Shown: positions 22,367 through 33,283 of the stretch, piece after piece
How the letters are laid out: each line of letters begins with the position of its first letter
Numbering within the stretch: position 1 is the stretch's first letter
Source: Forficula auricularia
Taxonomy: Eukaryota; Arthropoda; Insecta; Dermaptera; Forficulidae
NCBI GenBank assembly: GCA_024734495.1
Contig: JALMQS010000085.1
Location: forward strand, 14,112,048-14,176,047
Reading direction: 5' to 3'
Length of the DNA: 64,000 nucleotides
The notes under the pieces: model-generated
What the model saw: the letters and a program-made list of their open reading frames with translations, nothing else
Told to the model about the DNA's origin: nothing
Databases searched by the model: none
Program-made: the position numbers and the translations under genes

Positions 22367-22627
22367 TTGAAGGGTTTGCTGCTAAAAGAAGGTAGCTCCA
22401 ATTTTTTCAGTTTTTGGGAAACCAAAAAAAAACGTTTAAAAAATTCAAAACGACGACAAAATTCAAAATGACGGGCAGCTCCATCTGTTGAGGAACGCTG
22501 GAAATAACGATTGGAGCTACATCCTTCTTGTACCAAACAAAAGATTTTTTTTATTCACAAGATAGTGGAAATATCTCCCAACATCAACAGGATGGAGCTA
22601 CCTCCTTTTAGCAGCAAACCCTTCAAT
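22367..22627. mobile_element. MITE with 32-bp terminal inverted repeats
   Basis: GAAGGGTTTGCTGCTAAAAG with AAGGTAGCTCC at the left mirrors GGAGCTACCTCCTTTTAGC to CCCTTC at the right. AATT borders both ends and may be the target duplication. The interior has a second inverted GGAGCTAC box. Non-coding. Confidence 0.75.
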
Positions 22628-22789
22628 TATCAAACTTTTCGGAGACAATCTTCTCGTTATTAGAGGGTTCCTTTTAAAAAGTAAAACGGGACCCTATTAA
22701 TGCTCGCTATAATGTCTTTCTGTATTTCTTTCTGTCTATCAGACGTTTTAGCTCATAAAATAAGTAGCATAACAACTAAAAATTTAGAC

Positions 22790-23011
22790 CAGTGACGGGC
22801 GGTGATATTTCAACTAGGGGATGCTTTCTAAAGATATAACCCATCAATTTTTAAAATTTTATTTAATTTTTTCACTCTTTTTTGTATAAAAGCAGAATTT
22901 TTCGTTATTTTTCAAATTTTATTTTAGATTTTTATTAAATGACACGATATGAAAAAATACCCTTGTCGTTTTGAAATCTTAGAGAGGCGCAGCATGGAAC
23001 ATAGGCCACTG
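22790..23011 (-). mobile_element. hAT-like MITE, CAGTGGCG family, copy 2
   Basis: It is bounded by CAGTGACGGGCGGTGATATT and GGCCACTG. In minus orientation the left end is CAGTGGCC and the right end CACCGCCCGTCACTG. No 8-bp duplication is evident. Confidence 0.55.
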
Positions 23012-24069
23012 ATATTATGTACCTACGTAGATTCATTTTCCCGCAAATAAAAAAAAAAATCGAATTAAAAATTATTTTGTGAAGCAAACTTTACCATAAT
23101 ATGTTGAAATTTGAGCGAATTCATAGCTTTTCGATCTATAATAAAATCTTATATAATGAACATGAACATCAAAAAAATTAATATAAATTTTTTTGTCAAA
23201 ATGTCTGAAAGTGGGTGAGCCCGTGTCTTGTCCAATTTTGTCTACATCTAAGTACCTAGAAAATCCCCACCCCTCATTACTGATTTATTTATATTATAGT
23301 GATACCCCATTCTGAATCACTCTGAAGTCTCAGAAGATGGCTAAAAAAAGTGTGGAAATGTTATCATCTCATTTTGCTGAATTTAAGATGAATAGTTAGT
23401 AAATCTTCGACTCAAAAGATGATCATATAAATTCTCTCAGAAGATGGCTAAAAAAGTGTGGAAATGTTAGCAAATAAATAAATTATATTTATTTATTGAT
23501 ATCTTCATTTCCATAAAGATAAATATTAATTACAATTTTATTGAGATTTTATGTGCATTTTTTTTAAATCATTTCATCTGGATCGAAATTTTTTTCTTTA
23601 ATTGGTTTATTGAATTTTTCACAGAATCTTCTTTTCGCTGTGTGTGGGATTATCTAATTGAATTTCAATATCAAAACTATAAAACTAAACTTGTAATCAG
23701 GTTCCATAAATTATTATTCTAATACCTACAGCTATCGCTAGGAATTATATTCAATTTTTAAAAGGAAAAAAACAAAACCAAGATTTATTTTATTTTGTTT
23801 TTTGAGAATTTCTGCGACATATTGATTTAGTCAGAAAAATATTTAAAAATAAAAAATAAATAAATAAATCTACTCGCTGATTAGTCGGAATAAATCGAAG
23901 AAAAACATACAATATTGATTAATTTTTGTTTTTAAAAAAATTATTTTGTCCACATCGGCGACGAATCCCCATTTAAATTTATAAATCATGGACACGATTA
24001 TTTAAAATTATTGTTGTTTTGTTGAAAGATTTTTTTAAAGAAAAATAGTTGTTGATGTTGTTCGTTGTG
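23012..24069. other. AT-rich non-coding sequence
   Basis: Includes a short direct repeat, AAGATGGCTAAAAAAGTGTG, near 23333 and 23443, and a copy of the 21.3-kb repeat near 23380-23440. No gene. Confidence 0.5.
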
Positions 24070-24496
24070 TATATGTTGCAGTAAAAACCCGTTTTTAGTA
24101 AGAACTGGTTCCTATTAGTTAAAACGCGTTTCACTGAATACCTTTGTGGCAACTAGAATTTATTGATGCTGGTTGATTTTGGTTCAAAGTTCTAGAATCT
24201 TAATTTTGACCTTCCGCCTCATTTTGGGTGTCTATTTTCAAAAATTTTTAATCTAAAATGTCAAAAATTAGAAGCAAAGTAATAGAGGATGTAATTTTTG
24301 ACATTTTCGTTTAAAAAATTTTGAAAATAAAAACCCAAAATGAGGCGGAAGGTCAAAAATGAAGATTCTAGAGACCTTTGAACCAAACTCAACCAACATC
24401 AGTAAATTCTAGTTGCCACAAAGGTATTCGGTGAAACGCGTTTTAACTAGTAAGAACCCGTTCTTACTAAAAAGCGGGTTTTTAATGCAACATATA
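24070..24496. mobile_element. 427-bp foldback element
   Basis: The arms of about 190 bp begin TATATGTTGCAGTAAAAACC and end with the inverse. Mirrored boxes include TTTGTGGCAACTAGAATTTA and ACCTTCCGCCTCATTTTGGG. The centre lies near 24285. Non-coding. Confidence 0.85.
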
Positions 24497-24569
24497 TATA
24501 AAATGTCACAAATATTTAACAATAATGTTTTTGGGAATCTTCAATATACAAGTACCTACCTAGGTTAAA

Positions 24570-24922
24570 AAATACAATTTTTTATAAAACAATTTTGAAA
24601 ACGTTTATTTTTAACCACAGACGTTTCAGGAGAAATTCTACCTTTATCACTGATTTTTTTTATTTTTTATTTTTAATTGAAAAAAAAAGAAAAAAAATTG
24701 TTTTCTCTATTTAGAAAAAGAACCCTTAAAATTTTGTTGTTGAAAAAATTGTTTTCTCTAATGAAACAAAATTTTAAGGGTTGTTTTCTAAACAGAGATT
24801 TCACTTTTTTCTTTTTTTAATTTAAAAAAAAATATTTCTTTGATAAAGGGAGAATTTCTTCTGAAACGTTTGGGCTTAAAAATAAAAGTTTTCAAGATTG
24901 TTTTATAAAAGATTTGTATTTT
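24570..24922. mobile_element. foldback element with degenerate hammerhead-like motifs
   Basis: The arms pair across a centre near 24745. On minus (about 24615-24655) and on plus (24838-24876) each arm has TGATAAAGG, a stem loop around GAATTTCT, then TGAAACGT. This resembles CTGATGA...GAAACGTC, but the first box has lost its leading C and changed G to A. It is probably a decayed member of the hammerhead palindromes. Confidence 0.6.
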
Positions 24923-24990
24923 TTAAAATTTGAAAACAATCAATATAATTTTTTTCTTTTTTCGAGTATAGGTATATAGTATATAGGTAC

Positions 24991-25207
24991 CAGTGACCAT
25001 GGATGCTCCGCGTCCCTAAAATTTCAAAACGCCAAGAGTATTTCTATATTAGGTATATCATAATATTAAATTTGAAAAATAACGAAAAATTCTACGTTAA
25101 TCGTTGAAATTTACAAAAAGGAGTAAAAATGAAAACAATATTTTAAAAATTGAAGGGTTCTTTTTTGGACAGCATCCTTTGATTGAAATGTCACCGCCCC
25201 CGCCACT
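24991..25207 (+). mobile_element. hAT-like MITE, CAGTGGCG family, copy 3
   Basis: The left end CAGTGACCATGGATGCTCCG and the right end GTCACCGCCCCCGCCACT are partly inverted. The right half matches 603-693. The flanks share only ATAG, so a target duplication is unproven. Confidence 0.55.
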
Positions 25208-26690
25208 TATAGTATTTTTCTTATTGAGAAATGAAATTCAATTTTCAATTCGCCTTTTTTTAGATGATAGATTCATTACTTATAGGTGTTGCATCTTCAT
25301 GCTTCTTTGTTATAAAAAATATGTAATTTCTCATTATAAAAAATTAACAATTTTTAAATTTTGAACTAGATTATATATAAAAGAGGGTGATTTTGCTACA
25401 ATCAAGTATCATTTTTCAAAATTTTATTAAATTTCCGATGAGTAACAAAGCTTCTTAAATTTTTTTTTTAAACTGAAATCTTGAAGTGCTTTAGTTTATA
25501 ATAATAAATTTTCCTTACCTATCCATTAAATTTTTTCATAAATCATATTCAATAATTATTTATAGAAATTATTTTTTGCCAATCGACATAAAAAATACTA
25601 AGAAAAAGTATACATAAAGAATTTCGATATTAATTATTTTTACTATTTTACTTCCAAAAACATTTAATCTAGAGCCTAGATTGACAATTTATATTGAAAT
25701 TATGTGATCTGGATGAACCATCCATAATATACCCATAATTTACTCACTGAAAAGATATAAGCAAGATTCTTCTTCTATCCGAACTTATTGAATTAAATTA
25801 GACTAGTTTCAAATTACTCTTATAACAGCTAACTTACAATTTAACAATTTTTAAATAAATTCTACAAATTTATTTAAAAGGATGAGGAAAATAAATAAAT
25901 AAATAGAAAATAATTATGCCAACTCTTACTTGACTGATTTATTTGAAATAAATACCTAATAAAGAGAAAATACTTTATTTGATGTACCTTTTACCTTTTT
26001 TTTATTAATTTGTCCTTGGTTGACTAGTTTCAATTCATAGGAGTTGTTCTGGAACAGCACACGTATCGTAAATCTTCTAGATTGACATATTTTAAATTAC
26101 TAAAAATAATAACTATGTACATAAATACTTGAGATAACTTTAAATACCTATATAGTTCAATATTGTCGATAATACTAGGTTAAAATATATCATTAATTTA
26201 AAATAAAATATTATTTAGAGTTCATTGTATTAATCAGTAAAATACTTTTTTCAATTAGATTTGCTTAACAGTTCGGGCATTATTGGAGGCCCTGAGCAAA
26301 AAATTAAATTCGGTCTAAAATTTTCAATTTTAGTTATTTTTTATTCTTTTTTAGATAATTTAGATGATTATTTTCTGTCTATCCTTGGATCTCTCTGTGT
26401 TCTGATACCCTCGATGACTCAAGAACAGTCGCATATAAAATGTTCTATTGCAATAATGATTTTAACTATATCCATTACGATGATTTGATAAGATTTTGGG
26501 CTTTGAAACTTCAGAACTTCTGGTACTAAATTGCTTAAAATCAGACGAAAATCGATTTGTTATATGGTGCGCTATATGTAATATTTATCAAATGAGGTAA
26601 AATTTGACATACAAGTTTTTAATAATAAACTGAATCTTTGTGCTAGGTTTTATCTTTCTTACTCAAACTTTACCATATAATTTCCAAATT
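25208..26690. other. AT-rich non-coding sequence
   Basis: No gene or structured element recognised. The 75-codon frame at 26261 and the 86-codon frame at 25104 show no motif. Confidence 0.5.
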
Positions 26691-26694
26691 CCTG

Positions 26695-26952
26695 AAACAA
26701 GAAATGGCAAGGCTATATAGCCTTGTGAAATTTGTGATTTTGATAACGAATTTGAATTATCAAAATTATAGAAATATTTTAGTATATTTGGGATCAAAGG
26801 GCCCTAGAAAATTGAAAAAAAATATATTTTAGTTGAAATATCTTCTAAAAAGTTTATTTTCCAAAAACAAGAAATGGCAAGGCCTTGTGAAATTTGTGAT
26901 TTTTATAAAAATTTTGAATTATTATAATTATATAAATATTTTAGTACCTATA
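26695..26952 (+). repeat. direct repeat of about 85 bp, two copies 171 bp apart
   Basis: AAACAAGAAATGGCAAGG with CCTTGTGAAATTTGTGATTT occurs at 26695-26780 and 26866-26952. Between them is a diverged AT-rich spacer. The first copy has an extra CTATATAG palindrome. Confidence 0.65.
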
Positions 26953-26965
26953 AATATAGAATAAA

Positions 26966-27013
26966 GAAAACGTCTTCGGTATGATCCATTTGGATCATAC
27001 CGAAGACGTTTTC
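26966..27013. repeat. perfect hairpin, 23-bp stem
   Basis: GAAAACGTCTTCGGTATGAT and three more bases pair without mismatch with the inverse, leaving a 2-base centre. It is isolated in AT-rich DNA, just after a direct repeat. Confidence 0.8.
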
Positions 27014-27462
27014 ATTTTTTATCTCCATTTCAATAAATTATAGAAGAACTGAAAGTTCTTAAAAACTTTGTAAATTTTGGTGAATTAACAATGATAAAGT
27101 TAATTAAGAAAGCTTAAATTTGATTGATTGGTGCAGTTTGTTAATAAAACCTAGCGTATTAAATTCCAGCTCATTTCTTCAACCGTTCTTAGATAAATAA
27201 ATTGGTCTAATTTTTAGACATTTTTTAATCGGTTTTTATAAAGATAGAAAATTCAAAATCTAACCAGTTCTTCGTTTAGAGAAAAACATCATCCAAAATA
27301 TTTTGGCAGCAGAACGAACTCTCTACGACCGATCTTGCTTTCTTTTTTTTTCTTTCTTTTTTTTTAGTTATTGAATGAAAAAGAAAAATCATGTTTGATG
27401 TATGATATTTAGCTAGTAATGAAGCTATTGAAGCTTTTATTTTTGTGAATAATTTCAATAAG

Positions 27463-27762
27463 ATTTGAATTTTTAGTGAAATCACACATAATTAATTATA
27501 ATTATTTATTGAAAACGAATAAATAATACAATAAAACTACGACGTTTCGATCGACTTATTTTTCGATCGTTCTCAAGTATCAGCAGTTGAGCACCCACTC
27601 TGATTTTAGGTTAACTCAAATCGGAGAGGGTGCTTGCTCATACTTGAGATCGATCGCAAAATAAGTCGATCGAAACGTCGTAGTTTTATTGTATTATTTA
27701 TTCATTTTCAATAAATAATTATAATTAATTAGTGTGATTTTAATAAAAATTCAAATTTTAAT
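27463..27762. mobile_element. 300-bp palindromic element, CGAAACGTCG family
   Basis: The arms begin TTTGAATTTTTAGTGAAATC and mirror at the right end. Near the centre both arms read CTTGAGA, a GATCG stem with an AAAATAAGT loop, then GATCGAAACGTCG. Layout and the GAAACGTC box match the hammerhead palindromes, but the first core box is CTTGAGA rather than CTGANGA in every copy. This family is therefore hammerhead-like at most. Confidence 0.75.
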
Positions 27763-28467
27763 AATATATCTACCTTTAGCTCTCTGGATCAGAAATTTCT
27801 AAGCTTGATAATCAACCATATTTGAAAATATTCGATTGAATTCTTTTTTTCTCCTACGCCTGTTTGCTTAGCGTACCGATATCTGATATAATTATGTACC
27901 TTTTACCATTATTCAAGTTCTTTTCTGGTTTCTCTCGTTGGCTGGTGTGGTAGTTATCAGCTCAGTTATGCTGGAACTGATGTCATTTAATTTCTCGTCA
28001 CTTTTCGCAACGGCTGTTAACAGATTTAAACATTTGAAAGCCATTCAAACCGGTAAATAATTATAATATAAAAAAGTATACTTGATATTAAGGTGTTGCT
28101 TTTCCTCAATACATCAGGAAAACACTTCTACACATCCTTTTCTAGATCCTATATTCGTTCTTTGAAAATAGCGACTGAAGTACCAAATTATTATTCTTAC
28201 TAATCGATGTTGGCTTGACGCCGTTTCCGCTGACTAAGCAATTCATAATTTATACATTCTTTTTTTCAAAGTGAATTTTAATAAATTGGCAGAGTCACTC
28301 GATGGATCATCGCACTTCGCACTCCCTGAAGTATCTGAAATCAAACGAACATTTATCTTCATACTTATATCTATCTATCTTAGCAAGTGTTTTGTAAGAT
28401 TATACATATATCTATCTTAGCAAGTGTTTTGACTTAAGCCAAAATTAAAATTAAAATACAAAACACG
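27763..28467. other. AT-rich non-coding sequence
   Basis: No gene seen. A short duplication, ATCTATCTTAGCAAGTGTTT, occurs at about 28372 and 28410. Confidence 0.5.
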
Positions 28468-28532
28468 TACTAGAAAATCGTAAGATGGTGTCATCTATTA
28501 AATCCGATGGACTGGAATATTTTTAATTATAT

Positions 28533-28633
28533 GTCAGAGGGGTTGTTTTTCACCCCCTCGGGAATCGAACCCGAGTGCCAGTAACAGCAATCCGGGCCAT
28601 CTGGCTCACCTGCGGGATACGAACCTCTCTGAC
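28533..28633 (-). repeat. tRNA-like unit 1 with short inverted ends
   Basis: Read on minus: GTCAGAGAGGTTCG, an A-box-like GGTGAGCCAGATGG, and a perfect B box GGTTCGATTCC inside a TCGGG/CCCGA stem, ending AACCCCTCTGAC. The ends are inverted (GTCAGAG / CTCTGAC) and flanked by ATAT. I could not fold a full cloverleaf, so it is tRNA-derived rather than a working tRNA gene. Confidence 0.6.
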
Positions 28634-28924
28634 ATATGTAAACGCGTAAAATATTTTACTCAAAGATTGTTATCTTAATTTGTAAAATTTCGCGATATAG
28701 TGATTCTAAATTTAAACATATAGCCATGCCATATAATTTAAATAAAGGTGGTTGAGTGTTTCGAATTTTGAAGAAATTCAAAATTCGAAGGGCAATGGAA
28801 TGACTTTTCCTAATTTAATATGAAAGATATTAATTTGCCGATGGTAATAGATTCAAATTTACTAGAAAATCGTAAGATGGTGTCATCTATTAAATCCGAT
28901 GGACTGGAATATTTTTAATTATAT

Positions 28925-29007
28925 GTCAGAGGGGTTGTTTTTCACCCCCTCGGGAATCGAACCCGAGTGCCAGTAACAGCAATCCGGGCCATCTGGCTCA
29001 CCTGCGG
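28925..29007 (-). repeat. tRNA-like unit 2, truncated at the palindrome centre
   Basis: Same sequence as unit 1 but cut after CACCTGCGG, where the palindrome centre (ATTTGCAT) begins, so its 5' end is missing on the minus strand. Confidence 0.6.
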
Positions 29008-29017
29008 ATTTGCATAT

Positions 29018-29116
29018 GTCAGAGAGGTTCGTATCCCGCAGGTGAGCCAGATGGCCCGGATTGCTGTTACTGGCACTCGGGTTCGATTCCCGAGGGTGAA
29101 AAACAACCCCTCTGAC
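29018..29116 (+). repeat. tRNA-like unit 3
   Basis: This is the mirror of unit 2 but complete: GTCAGAGAGGTTCGTATCCC, A-box-like segment, B box GGTTCGATTCC, end CCCCTCTGAC. It lacks one G in the GAGGGGTG run of the other units. Confidence 0.6.
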
Positions 29117-29407
29117 ATATAATTAAAAATATTCCAGTCCATCGGATTTAATAGATGACACCATCTTACGATTTTCTAGTAAATTTGAATCTATTACCAT
29201 CGGCAAATTAATATCTTTCATATTAAATTAGGAAAAGTCATTCCATTGCCCTTCGAATTTTGAATTTCTTCAAAATTCGAAACACTCAACCACCTTTATT
29301 TAAATTATATGGCATGGCTATATGTTTAAATTTAGAATCACTATATCGCGAAATTTTACAAATTAAGATAACAATCTTTGAGTAAAATATTTTACGCGTT
29401 TACATAT

Positions 29408-29506
29408 GTCAGAGAGGTTCGTATCCCGCAGGTGAGCCAGATGGCCCGGATTGCTGTTACTGGCACTCGGGTTCGATTCCCGAGGGGTGAAAAACAACCC
29501 CTCTGA
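29408..29506 (+). repeat. tRNA-like unit 4
   Basis: Mirror of unit 1 in the right arm, identical over the tRNA-like part. ATAT flanks both ends. Confidence 0.6.
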
Positions 29507-29572
29507 CATATAATTAAAAATATTCCAATCCATCGGATTTAATAGATGACACCATCTTACGATTTTCTAGTA

Positions 29573-30059
29573 AATTTGAATCTATTACCATCGGCAAATT
29601 AATATCTTTCATACAAAAAACGTAGGTATCAAGCTAGTCAACGATAATTTATGAAAAATTTTATTTTACGTAAGAATTGATTGTTAAGTATATTGTTTAA
29701 TATAATTAATTTTTAGGTTTTCAATGTCTTTAAAAGATATCGAAAAAAATTTGATCGCTTAATAATAATTCCTTTCAATTTCGACAGTGACACTTGACCG
29801 TGAAGCTTATAAACTTAATTATAAAATTCAATTGAGAAATAATAAAAATCTAGTAATTTAAATTAAGTAGACAATACTTTTTGACTTTTCAAGGTTCATG
29901 TCATATCTTTCAAAATAAATTTTATGGTTATTTTCGCCCTGACCAATTTTTCAGAAAAAATAACATGAATTAACTGTATTCAACCAAACATAGAAATCTT
30001 TAACTGGACTGTACATTGAGTCTATATAAAGCTTGACAACACTTTATATACTTAACCAA
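29573..30059. other. partial extra copy of the palindrome spacer, then AT-rich DNA
   Basis: 29573-29613 repeats the spacer sequence AATCTATTACCATCGGCAAA that also lies inside each arm of the palindrome. The rest shows no feature. Confidence 0.55.
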
Positions 30060-30345
30060 ATATCTGAGTGGGTGCTCATTCTTGAGAACAATCGCAGAGT
30101 ATTCTAGACGAAAAATAATAGAAGAAGAAATAATTATATATGGGCTCTATCCAAGAGCCCAGCTTTAGATGTTGCATTTAATAATGCTCATATATCGACT
30201 TATTCTGCGATCGTTCTCAAGAATGAAATCGGAGGTGTGCTCATTCTTGAGAACGATCCCAGAATAAGTTGATCGAAACGACGTAGTTTTATTGTATTAT
30301 TTGTTTTCAATAAATAATTATAATTAATTAAGTGTGATTTCACTA
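30060..30345. mobile_element. partial palindrome, CGAAACGTCG family
   Basis: CTTGAGAACGATCGCAGAATAAGTCGAT is present on minus at 30190-30216 and on plus at 30247-30272, the plus copy followed by GATCGAAACGACGTAG and the family tail GTGTGATTTCACTAAAAATT. A third partial motif starts at 30081. A small hairpin, GGGCTCTATCCAAGAGCCC, lies at 30151-30169. Confidence 0.6.
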
Positions 30346-30370
30346 AAAATTCAAATTTTTATAATAATAA

Positions 30371-31026
30371 CACTGTTAAACAAACATTTTTTCCCCTTAA
30401 ACCTAACAATAGATTCCAGTAGCGTGTTATATGCTGATTATCATGCAAATTCCCTATTTTTGACAACTCGTCAGAGTTTTGAGATATTATCGGTCAAAAT
30501 GACGAAAAAGGCCATTTTGACCTATTTTCGAGTCCTGTTAAATATTAAACAGCAATATTCGAAATCAAAATATTTTGTTGACGTAATAGAAAACAGCTTC
30601 CTCTTTGATTTTCAAATTACAACTTGTTTTTAGCTCAATTAGAACTTGAGTTATAACTAAAAAACTAAGACCTTATGTTTTAATCAATGTTTATTTTCCT
30701 TTATAATCACGTTGTTTTATTTTTTTATTTATAACTCGAGTTCTAATTGAGCTAAAAATAGGTAGTAAGTTGAAAATTAAAGAGGAAGCTGTTTTCTATT
30801 ACGTCAGGAAAATATTTTGATTTCAAATATTGCTGTTTAATATTTAATTGGACTTGAAAATAGGTCAAAATGGGCTTTTCCGTCATTTTGATCGATAATA
30901 TCTCAAAACTCTGACGTATTGTAAAAAATCGGGAAATTGCATGATAATCAGCGTATAAAACTACTGGAATCCATCCATTATTAGCTAAACGGGTAGAAAT
31001 TTTTGTTTAATTTTTGTCGAGCAGTG
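30371..31026. mobile_element. 656-bp foldback element
   Basis: The arms of about 290 bp begin CACTGTTAAACAAAC and end GAGCAGTG. Mirrored boxes include TTTTGAGATATTATCGGTCA and TCTAATTGAGCT. The centre lies near 30695. The 99-codon frame at 30334 results from the repeat. Confidence 0.8.
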
Positions 31027-31269
31027 TAATTTTAGGCAATCAAAATCAAACTTTGCTACATATTGCCCAAATGTCGTATAAATTTGGGTGACCTTTGGTT
31101 AATGAACACTTTATTATATTAACACATACAACATTCTCTCAAGCGTAGGTTGATATGACTTTTTGAGTTGCGTCAATCTTATTCCGGGTGATGTATAGCT
31201 AATTACATTATTGACCAATAGTTTAAACTCATTAAATTCACCCATACATCATCATCACTGTGAATATAA

Positions 31270-31556
31270 TTAACGTATCTGAGGAGCTATGTTTCGGTGA
31301 AGAACAACCGATCTTATTATATGGATGGCCGTAAAGCTGCGCTCTCTAGTGTTGTCAATTTCAACAACTCGTATGGCACCTACGACCATAAAATTCAGGT
31401 CGCACCTCGCTCTGGCCTTCACTTCTATAGAATATGCACTTGACTTTTCTCAGGGTGTCAATGGCGTGGGTGGAAGCCGCTCCGGTGGAACTCCTTCTCC
31501 CTCCAAGAACTAAACAAACACAGCACCAGACCACGCCAATAAAAGTGAAATCTATT
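31270..31556 (+). other. GC-richer block; possible terminal exon or retroelement piece
   Basis: The block contrasts with its surroundings. On plus, ACTTTTCTCAG at 31448 could be a splice acceptor, followed by a short frame ending ...GGTPSPSKN and a stop, then AATAAA near 31540, which would fit a last exon. Upstream another frame reads ...NFNNSYGTYDHKIQV... before a stop. Neither shows a known domain, and no other exon of such a gene is visible. A retroelement leader is equally possible. Confidence 0.25.
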
Positions 31557-32037
31557 CTAACTAAATAATAAAAACACCCAGCACAATTAGCATTGCTAAT
31601 ATTAGCGCATTATATTCTCTTTTACTTGTTCTTATGCTTTCGAAACATCTTTAGAATCTAAATCAGATGAAAGTCTCCGCCGCTTTGTGTTGTACTAATA
31701 GTAATTAATTTAAATTATTTCATGATCTTTCACTATTTATTTATTTAAGTGCAATGTAATTGGTCTGATTCTCTCTCTTACCCTGATGCATTTCGTAATT
31801 TCTATTTTCTATAGTCTCATTGTATATTTATGACGTAGTTGTCACTCACAAACTTCACCCACCTGAAAATGAATAAAGTAAAATGATTAATGAAAATAAT
31901 GACTAATACTTTTAATTGATTGATTATATATACTTTTTGATTATTGAAATAAAGTACTGAATCATTCCAAAAATAAAAAAACAAAAAAAAACTTTCTTTT
32001 TACCTGAACCGCTACCTAATATGCTGTACACCTACTT

Positions 32038-32165
32038 CCACTTGTACTTGCAAATATTTCCAAGTACTTCCAAATATTTCCAAGTAATTCCAAATATTTC
32101 CAAGTACTTCCAGACATTTCCAAGTACTTCCAAATATTTCCAAGTACTTCCAAAATACTTCCGAA
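32038..32165 (+). repeat. 20-bp minisatellite, about six units
   Basis: Consensus AAGTACTTCCAAATATTTCC, with a few substitutions (AATTCC, CAGACATT). It gives an accidental open frame. Confidence 0.85.
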
Positions 32166-32380
32166 GAGATGTACACCTACTTCCAATCGCGGATCACCCC
32201 TCGCCTAGCCATATTAATTAGGTATGACATTTTAGTATTGTAAATAAATTTGGATTTTTTATAAGATTCTTTCAAAATTTAAGTGACTTATGTAGAATTT
32301 AATTTTTTTTTTAATTTTAGGGTGTCACAAAAATTAAACAAATAGAATAATTTCAGTTATTTAACAGTATTTATTTCATA

Positions 32381-32432
32381 GATATACTAGACAGTTTCGG
32401 TTACCACTGGTAGAACATATTCAGTAGTACTC
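32381..32432 (-). ncRNA. hammerhead-type motif, core G lost
   Basis: Read on minus: GAGTACTA, CTGAATA, a TACCAGTGGT loop, AACC, GAAACTGTC, TAGTATATC. TACTA/TAGTA form stem I next to the core and the cleavage box GTC is present. The first box has T where CTGANGA has G, and stem II is weakened (GTTC/AACC). Confidence 0.6.
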
Positions 32433-32801
32433 ATCATATATTGTAAACTGTTCCATGTTTCTTTGAGGAAAAGATGTTGGAACCCACCTGAAAATGAATA
32501 AAGTAAAATGATTAATGAAAATAATGACTAATACTTAATTGATTGATTATATATACTTTTTGATTATTGCAATAAAGTACTGAATAAAATAAATAAATAA
32601 AAAATAAAAAAACGATTTGGTTTTTTATAAGATTATTTCAAAACTTTAGTGACTTATGTAGAATTTATAAATTTTAGGGTTTTATTTGAGTCACACAAAT
32701 TAAACAAATAGAGTATATTTCATAGAATATTATAAAAAAACAAATTTGGTTTCCAACATCTTTTCCCCAAAGAAACATGGAACATTTTACAATATAATTA
32801 T

Positions 32802-32855
32802 GATAAGTACTACTGAAGATGGTCTACCAATTATGACCGAAACTATCTTATAAAT
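32802..32855 (+). ncRNA. hammerhead-type motif, CTGAAGA intact
   Basis: GATAAGTACTA, CTGAAGA, stem II GGTC with loop TACCAATTAT and GACC, GAAAC, then TATC where the partner arm has TGTC. Both core boxes are intact, but the distal stem I and the stem III pairing are degraded. Confidence 0.65.
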
Positions 32856-33283
32856 CTATTAAATAAATAGTGTTAATTAACTGAAATTACTATATATGTT
32901 TAATCTTTGTGACTATAAATAAACTCTAAAATATATAAAAATAAATTTTGATGTAATGCACATTTTATTTATTATTTGTGTTTTAAATCGCTTAGAATAT
33001 TTTATATAGGAAAGAACAGATTGTAAGGTTCCATTACGGAATGTCTTTTGGTGCTAACATTAGTCTAGTTAAAGTTAGAAAAGTTGTATTATATAATAGA
33101 AACTGGTCGGATTTTCTGATTTCAATTTTGAAAATCAGACAAAAATCAAATTTTTACGTGATGAATAACAATTGTAGTTAATGAAGTGGGATGTTGCCCC
33201 CCAAGTTTATATTAATAAACTACACCTCTGATTGGGTTTCTATCTCAAAATGTTCGTTGAAAAAAAAATTATCAATTCGCTAC

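Larger units (their letters stand above)
28468..29572. repeat. 1.1-kb near-perfect palindrome with tRNA-like units
   Basis: TACTAGAAAATCGTAAGATG starts the left arm and its complement ends the right arm at 29572; the arms are almost identical over about 540 bp and meet near 29012. Each arm contains two tRNA-like units separated by about 290 bp of unique DNA, and the outer 70 bp recurs as a direct repeat inside each arm. The near-identity implies recent formation or gene conversion. Confidence 0.9.
31857..32730 (+). repeat. segmental tandem duplication (about 630-bp shift)
   Basis: The block 31857-31960 (CACCTGAAAATGAATAAAGT and on) recurs at 32487-32590, and 32245-32390 recurs diverged at 32608-32725. 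The first copy contains a minisatellite. The duplication overlaps the left arm of the hammerhead palindrome at 32324-32913. Confidence 0.7.
32324..32913. mobile_element. 590-bp foldback with two hammerhead-type motifs
   Basis: The left arm 32324-32480 (GTCACAAAAATTAAACAAAT) and right arm 32745-32913 (ending TTTAATCTTTGTGAC) are inverted. Each carries a hammerhead-type motif and an AAATAAATA tail. The loop holds the second copy of the segmental duplication. Confidence 0.8.

Noticed and set aside
27541..27681. Active hammerhead in the CGAAACGTCG palindromes at 10.6, 27.5 and 30.2 kb
   Set aside because: GAAACGTC and a pairing stem are present, but the first core box is CTTGAGA in all copies, which does not fit CTGANGA. 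Kept only as hammerhead-like.
28942..29142. 66-codon frame on minus across the palindrome centre
   Set aside because: It runs through two tRNA-like units facing each other and is a repeat by-product.
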